From JANXQE01 sp035651635 (GTDB lineage: Bacteria; Verrucomicrobiota; Verrucomicrobiia; Limisphaerales; UBA8199): 64,000 bases of DNA. Under the pieces are notes generated by a model that was not told where the DNA came from, searched no databases, and saw only the letters and a list, made by a program, of their open reading frames with translations. Position numbers and translations under genes: made by a program. Position 1 is the first letter of the stretch; each line of letters opens with the position of its first letter. Shown piece by piece: positions 42,038 through 51,464 of the stretch. Location: NCBI GenBank assembly GCA_035651635.1, contig DASRFK010000240.1:1-64000 (forward strand), read 5' to 3'.

Positions 42038-43372
42038 TTAATAGGTGGCAGTGACGCCGATGTAAACCCTATTTCGATCAAAAGTGCGGTTAAGCGCGGA
42101 GCTGGATTCCAACCGATCGTAATTGTATCCGACCTCGGCAGAAAAGTATTGATTGAACCGATACGACAAGTTGAGCCCAAGCAGGTAGTACTGCTCGTCG
42201 TTGTTATTATACGTCCCGCCATGGTAGCTGGAGTTCTGGAACTGGCCAATGAGACTGGCCATCAGCTGCGGCGTAATCGCGTGGTTGACAGAGAGATAGA
42301 CCACCGCGGATTCAGCGTCCAAAGTAGTTGTTCCAGGCAAACCGGCGCCAACCACGTCAGTGGCATTCCGGTCGTAGGAGAAACCGCCTTCGACGTAGCT
42401 GAGCTGAGTATAATGAAAACGCAGCATCGCGTTGACGTAGGGCGTCCAGGTCGAGCTCACGGTGTTGTCGTTCGGGTACTCGGTGTAGCTGGCGCCGACG
42501 CGAATGGACCCCTTCAGTTGCTGAGAGAAGCTGTGCTCGGCACCGACGTAGCCCGTATGCTCGCGGCTGTTGCGGTCCCGGCTGAACACCGGATTAATAA
42601 TAGCGCCGGTGAACGGATCCACGTATCCGCCGATGAGCTCACCCGCGTTGTAATCGATATCGGTGAATTGATAACCAACGAGGGCCTTGGTCTCGGGCAT
42701 CACCTGGTAGTTCAGTTCAACATGCGCGCGATTTTCAATGCGGTTCAGCGCTCCGGCGGTACTCGGCGCGACGGCAAGTCCGTCGAACCCAAACCCACGA
42801 TCTTTATAATCGTAAAAAGCGTTGTCGTAGCCGACACTCACGCCGATCTCCGGAGTCAACTGCGCATCCAGACCGATCATCCCGTAATTGCGAATGTTGT
42901 TGCCGGACACTCGCTGGAAGGTGGCAAACGTATTGCCGGCGCGCAGTAAATCGGGTTCCTGGCCGATCACAAAGGAATCGCTGACGCGGGCCGAGATCTG
43001 TTCGTTAAAAGCGTGAGTCAAACCGGCATTGAAAGTGAAAGTATTGTCATTGTGGCCCGTGGCGTTAAGCGGGATCCGATCGTAGTGGCGGAAAGAATAC
43101 AATGCCCCAAGAGTGAGGGTGGTTTGATCCACCGACCACGCCAAAGCGGCCGCGGGACTGACCTCAAATCCGAAGGTGTCGCGATGCTCTCCGGGAGGAA
43201 GCGTAACGTTGTTGGGGATTGTGGACGAGTTATCGTCATAAAACCCGCGCAGAGTAGCCGACACGCTCCAGGGTTTGGAGGCATCTGCACTCACGAGAGA
43301 CTGGGCGCAAGCTGTTTGAATTCCCGACGCACCAATGGCGACCAAACCGACTGAGGCAACGATTTTTTTCAT
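42038..43372 (-). CDS. Outer-membrane beta-barrel protein of the exopolysaccharide locus
   Basis: The 444-residue protein has a signal peptide ending in CAQS (MKKIVASVGLVAIGASGIQ...). Regular amphipathic strands fill the rest, ending in VYIGVTATY with a C-terminal aromatic, the usual sorting mark of outer-membrane barrels. It resembles EpsL/BBP2-type barrels found beside Wzc/Wza genes. A role in polysaccharide secretion or surface anchoring is likely from context. It is upstream of the autokinase gene, with a terminator between them. Confidence 0.85.
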   Translation of the reverse strand: MKKIVASVGLVAIGASGIQTACAQSLVSADASKPWSVSATLRGFYDDNSSTIPNNVTLPPGEHRDTFGFEVSPAAALAWSVDQTTLTLGALYSFRHYDRIPLNATGHNDNTFTFNAGLTHAFNEQISARVSDSFVIGQEPDLLRAGNTFATFQRVSGNNIRNYGMIGLDAQLTPEIGVSVGYDNAFYDYKDRGFGFDGLAVAPSTAGALNRIENRAHVELNYQVMPETKALVGYQFTDIDYNAGELIGGYVDPFTGAIINPVFSRDRNSREHTGYVGAEHSFSQQLKGSIRVGASYTEYPNDNTVSSTWTPYVNAMLRFHYTQLSYVEGGFSYDRNATDVVGAGLPGTTTLDAESAVVYLSVNHAITPQLMASLIGQFQNSSYHGGTYNNNDEQYYLLGLNLSYRFNQYFSAEVGYNYDRLESSSALNRTFDRNRVYIGVTATY

Positions 43373-43727
43373 AGATTAGTTTTAGCTTTGTAGCACACCC
43401 GAGAAACGGTGCCAACAATAAATCCTGAATGTTTTTATCCAATGCCGTACCCAACGTCAACCAAATCTTCGTTTTTTTTCACCCGCAAATCACCGTAGTT
43501 TCCGGCTCTTTCGAGGGCCTGGTGCAGCAAAAAAATGCCGGCAGCACTTCGCCCATCAAACAGCGAGGCTCATTGAGTTGACAGGCCTTCCTCAATCGCG
43601 TTCAAACAAAAATTCACCCGTTCCTTCGCCCTGGAAAGGGATAGGAATAAGGCGCCTGTTTTGGATTGCAAAAGTCGCGGCGAGTTTTTAAACTCCTCAA
43701 AACGGCCGCACGCGAAAGGACATCTAT
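43373..43727. other. Gene-free divergent region between barrel and GH42 genes
   Basis: About 355 bp lie between two divergent genes, so both promoters are expected here. It is AT-richer than its surroundings, with poly-T and poly-A stretches around 43471 and 43532. GGCGAG-TTTTTAAACTCC near 43680 is a weak dyad. AAGGA at 43717-43721 is the GH42 ribosome-binding site. I see no RNA gene, riboswitch or repeat. Confidence 0.5.
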
Positions 43728-45788
43728 ATGTATTTCGGCGTCGATTACCATCCCGAACAGTGGGTCTATCCCTATGGCGGCAGCGCTGAGGATCCGGAGC
43801 AGGCCTGGGAGCGCGATATCCAATTGATGCTGGACTCCGGGATTAACGTGGTGCGGTTGGGAGAATTCACGTGGGGACTTTGCGAGCCGGAAGAGGACCG
43901 TTTTGATTTAGGCTGGTTGCAACGGGTGATGGATCTGCTGGGGCGGGCTGGGATTCAGGTGGTGCTGGCCACACCGACGGCCGCGCCGCCGAGCTGGTTA
44001 ACCAGCAAGTATCCCGAGGTGCTGCCGATTGATGAAACCGGACTTCCCAAACATGCCGGCACGCGTCGAGCGGTGTGCCTCAACAGTGATATTTTCTGGG
44101 GTAGGGCGCAACGGATCGTGGAGGAGTTCGCCAAGGCATTGGGCTCTCATCCTCAGCTCATCGCCTGGCAAATCGATAACGGGTTGGGCGGCAATTTTAC
44201 CGAAGCGTCCTTCAACGAAGCGACCCGCCGGGATTGGCATGCCTGGCTCGAGTCCAAGTATCAGAGCATTGATCGGCTAAACTCGCTCATGGGATTGCGC
44301 CATTGGGGCCAGGTCGTGGGCCGGTGGCAGGAAGTCCCCATGCCCATGGTGGCACCGACTGCGCACAACCCGGCGTTGGTGCTGGACTGGTGCCGGTTCT
44401 GCAGCGACACCATCGTCCAGTTTGTCAAAATGCAGGCCAAGATCCTGCATGAACGCAGTCCCGGGCGCCCCGTCACCACCAACCTGCGCCCGCTGCGGCA
44501 CCGTTTCGACCACTTCGATTTAGCCGAAGCGATCGATTTCGTTTCTATCGAAAGCACGGCGGCGATCAAGGCCAAGTCCGCGGAACTCGCCTGCGAAATT
44601 GACATGTTGCGTTCGCTCAAAAAAACCGATATCCGCACGCCGGATGGCGATAACGGCTTCTGGGTCATCGAGCAAAAGGCCGGCAATGTGACCTGGCAGG
44701 ATGTCAATGCGCTGGTCCGGCCGGGAGTATTGCGGATGTTCACCTATCAATTGGTGTCGCGCGGAGCGACGGCCATTGTCTTCTTTCGCTGGCGCCAACC
44801 ACGGTTTGGGTCGGAAAAATTCCATGGGGCGGTGCTGCCGCACCATGGGCGCAGCGACAGCCGGGTTTTTAAAGAAGTGGCGCAACTGGGGGAAGAGCTA
44901 AAGTTGCTGGCCCCGGTTATCCAGGGCACCAGTGTGAAGGCGCAGTGTTGCATTCTTTACAGTCACGACAACGAGTGGGCGCTGCAACAACCCAACCAGC
45001 CAAATAAACTGTTCAACTTGCGCGACCACATTCAACTTTTCTACAACGCTCTGCATGACCGCAATATCGCGGTGGATTTCGCACGGCCGACGGAAGAGCT
45101 CTCGCAGTATAAACTGGTATTCGCTCCGTCCCTGCATTTGTTGGCGGGTGGCGAAGCGGATCGTTTGAAGCTGTACGTTCAGAACGGCGGCACGCTGGTG
45201 GCCACTTTCAACACCGGCCTGGTGGACGAATACAACATGGCGCCGGATACAGGTTATCCACACGATCTAACGGATTTATTCGGGCTTGAAGTTGTGGAAT
45301 TCGATCAGTTGCCGCAAGGGGAGGAAAACCATCTGACTTTTAAAGGGGTCTTTCCCACCAGTCATTTGCACCCGGCCAGGCTGTGGTGCGATTTGATTGA
45401 GCCGAAGGAATGCCAGGTGTTGGCCACCTATGCCAAGGATTTCTATGCCGGGCGCGCGGCGATGACCATGAACAGCTATGGCCTGGGCAAAGCGGTGTAT
45501 ATCGGCACCCTAAGCCATCAGCCCTTTTATGTGGACCTGGTCGTTTGGCTGCGTCAAATGTGCAACCTTAACCCGCTGTTGAAAGTTCCCGACACCGTGG
45601 AAGTGAGCATGCGGCAGAAAGATGACAGCCGCGTGTTTTTCTTATTGAATCACCAGGCGTCGCCCGTGAGACTGCAATTCTATAAGCCAATGCACGATTT
45701 TCTGACCGCCAGCACTTTTTCCGGCAATTACGATTTGCAGCCTCATGGCGTGCTGGTTCTGGACGAACACGTCCCGGCTAAGACTTGA
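43728..45788 (+). CDS. GH42 beta-galactosidase-like protein (acid/base Glu replaced by Gly)
   Basis: The 686-residue protein has the GH42 layout: an (alpha/beta)8 barrel (residues about 1-390), a trimerisation-like domain (about 395-610) and a C-terminal beta domain. Family marks are YFGVDYHPEQW, VVRLGEFTWGLCEP, ATPTAAPPSWL and FFRWRQPRFGSEKFHG. The nucleophile Glu is present in FWVIEQKAG (about 315). The acid/base Glu expected in the WQIDNE motif is Gly152 (WQIDNGLGG, codon GGG at 44181-44183), one base from GAG. The protein may be inactive, altered or a sequencing variant. It is cytoplasmic, with no signal peptide. Confidence 0.9.
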   Translation: MYFGVDYHPEQWVYPYGGSAEDPEQAWERDIQLMLDSGINVVRLGEFTWGLCEPEEDRFDLGWLQRVMDLLGRAGIQVVLATPTAAPPSWLTSKYPEVLPIDETGLPKHAGTRRAVCLNSDIFWGRAQRIVEEFAKALGSHPQLIAWQIDNGLGGNFTEASFNEATRRDWHAWLESKYQSIDRLNSLMGLRHWGQVVGRWQEVPMPMVAPTAHNPALVLDWCRFCSDTIVQFVKMQAKILHERSPGRPVTTNLRPLRHRFDHFDLAEAIDFVSIESTAAIKAKSAELACEIDMLRSLKKTDIRTPDGDNGFWVIEQKAGNVTWQDVNALVRPGVLRMFTYQLVSRGATAIVFFRWRQPRFGSEKFHGAVLPHHGRSDSRVFKEVAQLGEELKLLAPVIQGTSVKAQCCILYSHDNEWALQQPNQPNKLFNLRDHIQLFYNALHDRNIAVDFARPTEELSQYKLVFAPSLHLLAGGEADRLKLYVQNGGTLVATFNTGLVDEYNMAPDTGYPHDLTDLFGLEVVEFDQLPQGEENHLTFKGVFPTSHLHPARLWCDLIEPKECQVLATYAKDFYAGRAAMTMNSYGLGKAVYIGTLSHQPFYVDLVVWLRQMCNLNPLLKVPDTVEVSMRQKDDSRVFFLLNHQASPVRLQFYKPMHDFLTASTFSGNYDLQPHGVLVLDEHVPAKT

Positions 45789-45821
45789 GCCGACCACGAT
45801 CGTCTCACCCTTGGAGCACTG

Positions 45822-46229
45822 ATGCGCTTTCCATTCCAATTCATGCCACCGCTAGGCCCGGGCCGCCGGTCTGGCCATCAGCGGGCCCTCGCCCAATGGC
45901 GCGGCATCGACCTGGCTCCGCTGGAGAAGGCGCGGACCGAGCGAGCACTGCCCGCCAGCGCTGTGCTCCCCCGGGTTCTGTCGGATCTTCGTATTGAGCG
46001 CCGACAAAGCGAGGCCGAGATCGTCAAGGTTTGGAACCAGCTTCTCGACCCCGTCATCGTCGCTCATGCGCAACCCACGGGACTGCGCAAGGGCACGCTT
46101 TTCGTGACGGTTGACAGCAGTCCCTGGCTGGACGAACTGGTACGGTACCGGCGCAAAGAAATTCTGGAACGGCTTCAGCACAGCTTCGGTCCGGATCTCG
46201 TCGCCAGAATATCTTTCCGCGTAGGATAG
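45822..46229 (+). CDS. DUF721/DciA-like protein
   Basis: The 135-residue protein ends in a DUF721 domain (VKVWNQLLDPVIVAHAQPTGLRKGTLFVTVDSSPWLDELVRYR pattern, about residues 65-115). A basic N-terminal region precedes it. DciA-type proteins with this domain help load the replicative helicase in bacteria lacking DnaC. That role is known for the family and not shown here. It lies 33 bp after the GH42 gene on the same strand, perhaps by read-through. Confidence 0.8.
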   Translation: MRFPFQFMPPLGPGRRSGHQRALAQWRGIDLAPLEKARTERALPASAVLPRVLSDLRIERRQSEAEIVKVWNQLLDPVIVAHAQPTGLRKGTLFVTVDSSPWLDELVRYRRKEILERLQHSFGPDLVARISFRVG

Positions 46230-46249
46230 GTTCCGCGTCGTTACCGCAG

Positions 46250-47125
46250 CTACACCTGCGGGTCAAGCAGAGCTGCGTATCCTTCGCGGAACGTCGCAAA
46301 TTGGAACCGATAGCCGAGGTCTTCAGTTAATTTGCGATTACTGACCCGCTTATTGGTGAGGCCACGTTTTCCCGACGCTCTTTGCTGGGCGCACGCCACC
46401 GCGGGCGGCGGCAGCCCAAGCCGTGCCGCCAACCATTCAAGGAGTGCCTGTAGTCGCACCGGCTCGTGATCGACGGCATTGTAAACCTGCCCAGGTTGGC
46501 CTCGCGCCAAAGCCGCCTGGAGCGCGCCGACGACGTCGCTGCGGTGGATCATGTTTAGGAATCGATCTTCGCCTTCGGGGATGGTCACCGCGCCCCCACG
46601 CACCCGGTTCAACCAGTAACTGCGCCCAGGTCCGTAAATTCCGGCCACGCGCAACACGACTGCGGGTACGTTTTGCTCGGACGCGGCCCGCAGCAGCAGC
46701 TGTTCGGTCTCCACGAGCACGCGACTGGTCCCGGCCTGAGGACAGGTCGGGCTGGATTCATCGACCAGGCTGGCGTCGTTTTGTCCGTACACGCCGGTGC
46801 TGCTGGTGTATACGAGCTTGCGTGGCTGCGCTTCGGATAACCAGGACAACAAGTGCCGCGTTCCCTCGAGATAAACCTCGCGGTACTCCCGCAGCTCGCC
46901 TCCGGAAGCCGACACACAATGGACGACCCAATCGTAGCCGCGATCGATGGCTGGCAGGCTGCCAGGACGGGTCAGATCAGCCACGATAGAACGAATTCCG
47001 AATCGGGCGAACTCGGCATCTGCTTTCCGGGTTCGGCGCAAACCACTCACGGCAAATCCCTGCCGGACCAACTCGGCGCCAAGCGCAAGACCGACATAAC
47101 CACAGCCGACGATCAGAACTTTCAT
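46250..47125 (-). CDS. NAD-dependent epimerase/dehydratase family protein (YeeZ-like SDR)
   Basis: The 291-residue protein is an extended or atypical SDR: the Rossmann motif is VLIVGCGYVGLALGAEL, with VVHCVSASGG and the active-site-like LVYTSSTGVYGQNDAS. The usual YxxxK is not clearly kept (SRVLVETEQLLL follows instead), as in YeeZ-type members. Substrate unknown. Its ATG overlaps the stop of the ABC ATPase gene by 4 bp, so the two are translationally coupled. Confidence 0.85.
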   Translation of the reverse strand: MKVLIVGCGYVGLALGAELVRQGFAVSGLRRTRKADAEFARFGIRSIVADLTRPGSLPAIDRGYDWVVHCVSASGGELREYREVYLEGTRHLLSWLSEAQPRKLVYTSSTGVYGQNDASLVDESSPTCPQAGTSRVLVETEQLLLRAASEQNVPAVVLRVAGIYGPGRSYWLNRVRGGAVTIPEGEDRFLNMIHRSDVVGALQAALARGQPGQVYNAVDHEPVRLQALLEWLAARLGLPPPAVACAQQRASGKRGLTNKRVSNRKLTEDLGYRFQFATFREGYAALLDPQV

Positions 47126-48267
47126 GGAGACTCGAAGGCCTTGCCGGTGACAGGATCAAAGACACCTGCCGACTGGGTATCGAAAGTAAAAGCGCACTTC
47201 TGGCCTGGCGCCAGGAGATCGCTTGCCGGAACGCGCGCATTAAAGGCCACGGCGTCCGAGGATGCTCTGACCAGTAGCTCAGCTCCGGCGGATTGGACCA
47301 ACTCGATGCCGGCTAGCAGTGTCGCTCCCGCGGGGCGTGGATCGTGGGAAAAGGCAGGCCGAATCTGCTCGGGGCGAACCGCAAGAATCACTGTGCGATC
47401 AACTAATTTCTCAGCCAATGGGGCCCAGCGCGCGTCCATGGAAAGGCAAAACTCGTTTGAGGACGACGGGCTGGATACGGCGACCTGAAAGAAGAGCTTG
47501 CCGTCACTCTGGAGCAAGCGACCGCGGAACAGGTTAATCGCCGGGAATCCAAAAAACTCGGCAACGAACAGATTGGCTGGCCGCTGGTACACGATCCGTG
47601 GCGGCTCAAGCTGCTGGAGTCGGCCGTCGCGCAGCACGGCCAGCCGGTCGCCCGCGAGCATGGCCTCCAAATGATCATGGGTTACGTAGGCCATGGTGGT
47701 TCCGAATTTCGAACGAATATTAGCCAGGTCCTGCCGCAATTCAGCCCGCCAGGGCGGATCCAGATTTGCCAGCGGCTCATCCAGCAACAAGACTGGCGCA
47801 CGCCGCACAATCGCCCGGCCCATCGCCACTCTTTGCCGTTGGCCGCCGGACAGTTCGTTTGGCCGGGCTTGGAGGAATTCCGTCAGGCCAAGCAGCTCGG
47901 CCGCTTCCCGAATTCGCAGCGCCGCTTCTGCGCTCGGAATTCCGCGCAACCGCAATCCGAATTGCAGGTTATCCGCGATGGACATTTGCGGATACAAGGC
48001 CGGGTTTTGGAATACCATGGCCACCTCCCGCTGGCCGGCAGGAATGTGGTTCATCACTTTGCCATTAATCAAGATCTCCCCGCTCGCCGGCGCTTCCAAA
48101 CCGGCAATCAACCGCAGCACAGTTGTTTTACCCGAGCCAGATGGCCCCACGATGACCAGGCATTCTCGATCGTCGATGCTAAAGGACAAATTGGATACGG
48201 CCTCAATCGGCTCGGCTCCCCGCCTTTGAAACACTTTCGTTACACTTTGCAGGACTACGCGTGGCAC
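47122..48267 (-). CDS. Sugar-type ABC transporter ATP-binding protein (MalK/UgpC-like)
   Basis: The 381-residue ATPase has Walker A VGPSGSGKTTVLRLIAG, Q-loop MVFQNPALYP, signature LSGGQRQRVAMGRAI, Walker B PVLLLDEPLANLDP and the switch His VTHDHLEAM. A C-terminal TOBE-like regulatory domain (about residues 240-375) is typical of carbohydrate importers. It starts at a GTG (48267). No permease or binding protein gene is nearby, so it probably serves a transporter encoded elsewhere. The SDR gene follows. Confidence 0.9.
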   Translation of the reverse strand: MPRVVLQSVTKVFQRRGAEPIEAVSNLSFSIDDRECLVIVGPSGSGKTTVLRLIAGLEAPASGEILINGKVMNHIPAGQREVAMVFQNPALYPQMSIADNLQFGLRLRGIPSAEAALRIREAAELLGLTEFLQARPNELSGGQRQRVAMGRAIVRRAPVLLLDEPLANLDPPWRAELRQDLANIRSKFGTTMAYVTHDHLEAMLAGDRLAVLRDGRLQQLEPPRIVYQRPANLFVAEFFGFPAINLFRGRLLQSDGKLFFQVAVSSPSSSNEFCLSMDARWAPLAEKLVDRTVILAVRPEQIRPAFSHDPRPAGATLLAGIELVQSAGAELLVRASSDAVAFNARVPASDLLAPGQKCAFTFDTQSAGVFDPVTGKAFESP

Positions 48268-48385
48268 ACTGGATTGTCGAAATCGCTAACGCGAATGTCC
48301 AGAGCGCAAACAGAGCACGCGCGCCTTGCGATCACTGGCACGTTTCACTTGGTTGCGCCACCCTCAATGCCCTAAGCTTAAGCTC

Positions 48386-49495
48386 GTGCGGGACGATTTA
48401 TTGCTGGAAACAGAGAAGCTCACCTATTCCTGGGCGCAGCACGAAGCGGCCTGGCTGCGCGATTACCTGGTGACCGGTGTAGAAGACCCTCGCCTGAATG
48501 TCCAAAGCATCCTGACGAGGCATTTTCTCATTCAGGCCCTCGTGGCTGAGCCGTCCGAGAGGCTGATGGCCGAAGAACAACGGTTTGGCGCGGCCTTGCG
48601 GTGGCTAGCTGGACAGAGAGACCTGATTAGCCATGCCGAATCGCGCGCGGGCGTGCTCCACGCCTTGCGACACGGAGCAGATAACGCCGAAGGCATGGAA
48701 ATACCGGGGTTTGTCCTCCGGACCTTCAAAGGACTCCCCATCCACGGCGCGAGCTTCACCGTCCCGAATTACCTCGAGGATTTTCTATCCGGCGAGTCCA
48801 CAGGCGAACACTGTCTGTCGCCCATCCTTGACACGTTCTCACGAATTTGGCGTGAGGTTCTGCCACGCGCCTGCCGAAGACCCGGTCCAGCGGAGGGCCG
48901 GTTCTTAAACCCTCAAAACGCTGAGCGCCAGGATGCTCGGATGAGCCTGATCGAACCGGCCTGCGGCTCAGCCAATGACTATCGATTCTTTCATAACTTC
49001 GGGATCGCCCCCCTGCTGAATTACACCGGCTTCGATCTTTGCCACACGAATATCCTGAACGCGCGGGAGCTCTTCCCCAAGGCGCATTTTGAACCGGGCA
49101 ACGTATTCGAAATCGCATCGCCGGATAAGAGCTTTGATCTGTGCGTCGTTCATGATTTGTTCGAACATCTGTCGCTCACTGGCCTCGAACAAGCCGTCAA
49201 AGAGGTCTGCCGCGTAACCAGGCAAGCCATTTGTGTTGGTTTCTTTCAAATGGATGAAATTGCCGAGCCGGTGGTGCGACCAAGAGACGATTACTATTGG
49301 AACCTGTTGAGCCTGGAGCAAACGCGGCGGCTGTTTGCGCGATCCGGTTTTGTTGCGCAAGCCATCCACATCGACAGCTTTTTAGCCCAACAAATTGGTG
49401 CTCCGCCGGCTCACAATCCCCAAGCGTACACCTTCCTCCTGCGGGCACGCTCATTTGAGGAAAGCGCGGACCGGGGCTATATTGCGCGGGGTTGA
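48386..49495 (+). CDS. Class I SAM-dependent methyltransferase
   Basis: The 369-residue protein has a helical N-terminal part (about residues 1-170) and a C-terminal methyltransferase domain. That domain carries MSLIEPACGSANDYRFF as motif I, YTGFDLCHTNILNARELFP as motif II, and FDLCVVHDLFEHLSLTGLEQ. The substrate is not evident. The GTG at 48386 is my preferred start; a TTG at 48326 is open in frame, and neither has a clear ribosome-binding site. It is divergent from the ABC ATPase gene and followed 13 bp later by a small lipoprotein gene. Confidence 0.8.
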   Translation: MRDDLLLETEKLTYSWAQHEAAWLRDYLVTGVEDPRLNVQSILTRHFLIQALVAEPSERLMAEEQRFGAALRWLAGQRDLISHAESRAGVLHALRHGADNAEGMEIPGFVLRTFKGLPIHGASFTVPNYLEDFLSGESTGEHCLSPILDTFSRIWREVLPRACRRPGPAEGRFLNPQNAERQDARMSLIEPACGSANDYRFFHNFGIAPLLNYTGFDLCHTNILNARELFPKAHFEPGNVFEIASPDKSFDLCVVHDLFEHLSLTGLEQAVKEVCRVTRQAICVGFFQMDEIAEPVVRPRDDYYWNLLSLEQTRRLFARSGFVAQAIHIDSFLAQQIGAPPAHNPQAYTFLLRARSFEESADRGYIARG

Positions 49496-49508
49496 GATTG
49501 GAACAAAC

Positions 49509-49793
49509 ATGAAAGTGAAAGTTGTAGTGATCGGCGCGAGCCTGGGACTGTTGGAGGCCCTGCTCGCTTCGGGCTGCGCCCATGAGCAACGCGCCATTAA
49601 CGACTCGGGAACGTACCCGAACCGCACCAATGGAGCTTATCTGACAGGGTCAAATCTGCCGCAAAATGTCCAGCGTAATGGGCCCGTGACCAATGGGAAG
49701 GATAACGTGCGCATCATCGACCGCTCGGATATGAACCAGAGTGGCGGCGCCGACGTTAACCAGACTCTGCGCCAGCTCGGTGTCACGCCCTGA
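49509..49793 (+). CDS. Small lipoprotein of unknown function
   Basis: The 94-residue protein starts MKVKVVVIGASLGLLEALL with the lipobox LASGC, so it should be lipid-anchored. The mature part is Asn/Gly-rich (YPNRTNGAYLTGSNLPQNV) with no known domain. The ATG at 49509 is chosen for the signal peptide; the frame to 49395 overlaps the methyltransferase gene. It is probably cotranscribed with that gene. Confidence 0.7.
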   Translation: MKVKVVVIGASLGLLEALLASGCAHEQRAINDSGTYPNRTNGAYLTGSNLPQNVQRNGPVTNGKDNVRIIDRSDMNQSGGADVNQTLRQLGVTP

Positions 49794-49951
49794 CTTTTTG
49801 TTTTCCCCGCCATCTGTGCGGGGTCTCGTTTCCGCACCCATCCGCGGTCGCCCCGATCTGCGGAGTCTCGTCTTCCCTATCTGCCCGAATCTGCAATTTC
49901 CACATCGTATGGTCGCCTCGAATCGGCGGGCAGTTTCGGCAACAGTCCAGG

Positions 49952-51346
49952 TCATTGTCCGGAATAATAGTTGTCGACTTTGGCAGCAACGTCCTTATAG
50001 CCGATGTCGACTTCGTAAATGATTTTGAACTGCTCAATCGCCTCGTCCTTTTTGCCCATGCTCTCCAGCACCGAGCCGAGGTTGTAAATCAGGTCCTTTT
50101 TTTCGTCATCCAGCACCGGTTTTTCCTTGATCGCATTCTGAAACATCCGGGCGGCCATGTCATACATCTTGCGTTTGGCAAAACATTGGGCCAGGTAATT
50201 GAGCGAAGCCACTCGACGGTGCGGATTATTTTGTGATTTTTGAAATTCGGCAATGGATTCGCTGATCTTGCCCGTCCGGAAGTAGAGCTGGCCCAATTCA
50301 AACCGGAGTTGCAGATCGGTCGGAAACCGCTCGACACGTTTTTGACACTCGGTCAGTTCATAAACCTGTTTCTCGGCCTCAAGGACCGCCGCCTTGTCGG
50401 AATAATCCGGAGCACTGGAATCCAACTGCGCGATTTGGAAATCGTATTTGCGTTTGATCGTCTCCGCGATCGCGGTATCCAGTGAAGCATCATTGCCCAA
50501 GTCCGATGATTTGAGTCGTTCGTAGTAAGCCAGGGCCTGATCGAATTGTTTTTTTTGGGTGTGCAGTTCGGCCAACGACCGAATCAGTTTGAGGTTGCCG
50601 GCCTCGGTTCGAAGCCGTGTTTCGTACTCCTTAATCAACCGGTCGGTGACATCTTCGGATTTTTCGACGCGGTTTTGCTGTTCCAGAATGACCGCTTCGT
50701 CTTTGTTCTTGAGAATATCGCGATAAGACCCGCCGCCATCAGCCAGCGAGTCGTAACCTCCCTCGTCCATGGTGTTGCGCGCCGAAATGTCTTTCAAAGC
50801 CTGGGCGACATCGTTGTCGCCGGGCATATTGGCCTGGAGATTAGTGAGAACAAGCTCGCCCCGCTTGACTTCACCGGTGTTGGCGAGGGCATTAGCCAGT
50901 TGAATGGCAACTTCTTTGTCTTTGGGGGAATTGTGATAGAGCAACTCCAGCGAGAGCACGGCCGTGTGCGGCATTTCCAGCGCGATGGCCGCCTTAACAA
51001 TCAGGCGGTGGGCGCCTGAATTGTTTGGATCGCCGTTGAGAATCTGTTCGGCGATTTGCAACGCTTCGGCCGGATCCCGGCGCAAGGCCACTTCGCCTTT
51101 GGTGACCAGCGGGGCGGAACTGGCGCTGCTCCACATTTTCTTCATAAAGCCGCCGCCGCCGCCGGCTTTGCGCAATTGGGCGGCGCGCAGTTCGCGCCGG
51201 CATTCGTACAGACCGGGTTCGCGGGCCAGGACCTGGTTAAAGAGACTGATGGCGTAATCGTAATTGTCGCGCTGCAACGCGTCGTGTCCTTTGGTGAACA
51301 GAACCCGCAGATCCCGGGTCATTTCGTTCAAGGTTTTTTCAGCCAT
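49952..51346 (-). CDS. TPR-repeat protein
   Basis: The 464-residue protein is built from TPR-like helices along its length (e.g. GHDALQRDNYDYAISLFNQV, LHTQKKQFDQALAYYERLK, LGQLYFRTGKISESIAEFQ, NLGSVLESMGKKDEAIEQF). A short Gly-rich stretch (AGGGGGFMKKMW, about residues 61-72) links two TPR blocks. There is no signal peptide, so it is a cytoplasmic scaffold. It is divergent from the metalloprotease gene. The partner is unknown. Confidence 0.85.
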   Translation of the reverse strand: MAEKTLNEMTRDLRVLFTKGHDALQRDNYDYAISLFNQVLAREPGLYECRRELRAAQLRKAGGGGGFMKKMWSSASSAPLVTKGEVALRRDPAEALQIAEQILNGDPNNSGAHRLIVKAAIALEMPHTAVLSLELLYHNSPKDKEVAIQLANALANTGEVKRGELVLTNLQANMPGDNDVAQALKDISARNTMDEGGYDSLADGGGSYRDILKNKDEAVILEQQNRVEKSEDVTDRLIKEYETRLRTEAGNLKLIRSLAELHTQKKQFDQALAYYERLKSSDLGNDASLDTAIAETIKRKYDFQIAQLDSSAPDYSDKAAVLEAEKQVYELTECQKRVERFPTDLQLRFELGQLYFRTGKISESIAEFQKSQNNPHRRVASLNYLAQCFAKRKMYDMAARMFQNAIKEKPVLDDEKKDLIYNLGSVLESMGKKDEAIEQFKIIYEVDIGYKDVAAKVDNYYSGQ

Positions 51347-51464
51347 ACTCGCTAAAGAGTTTCTAGTCGGGTTTGATTGAAATTACCACTCAAAAGGAGG
51401 AAAAGGCGCGCTGGTTTAGGCTTGAACTCAACCGCGCAGCTGCCCCATTTTCACCCCGGCCATA

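Noticed and set aside
42149..42949. A 266-codon plus-strand frame opposite the beta-barrel gene
   Set aside because: The opposite strand encodes a signal peptide, regular beta strands and a C-terminal aromatic. This frame has none of the marks of a real protein.
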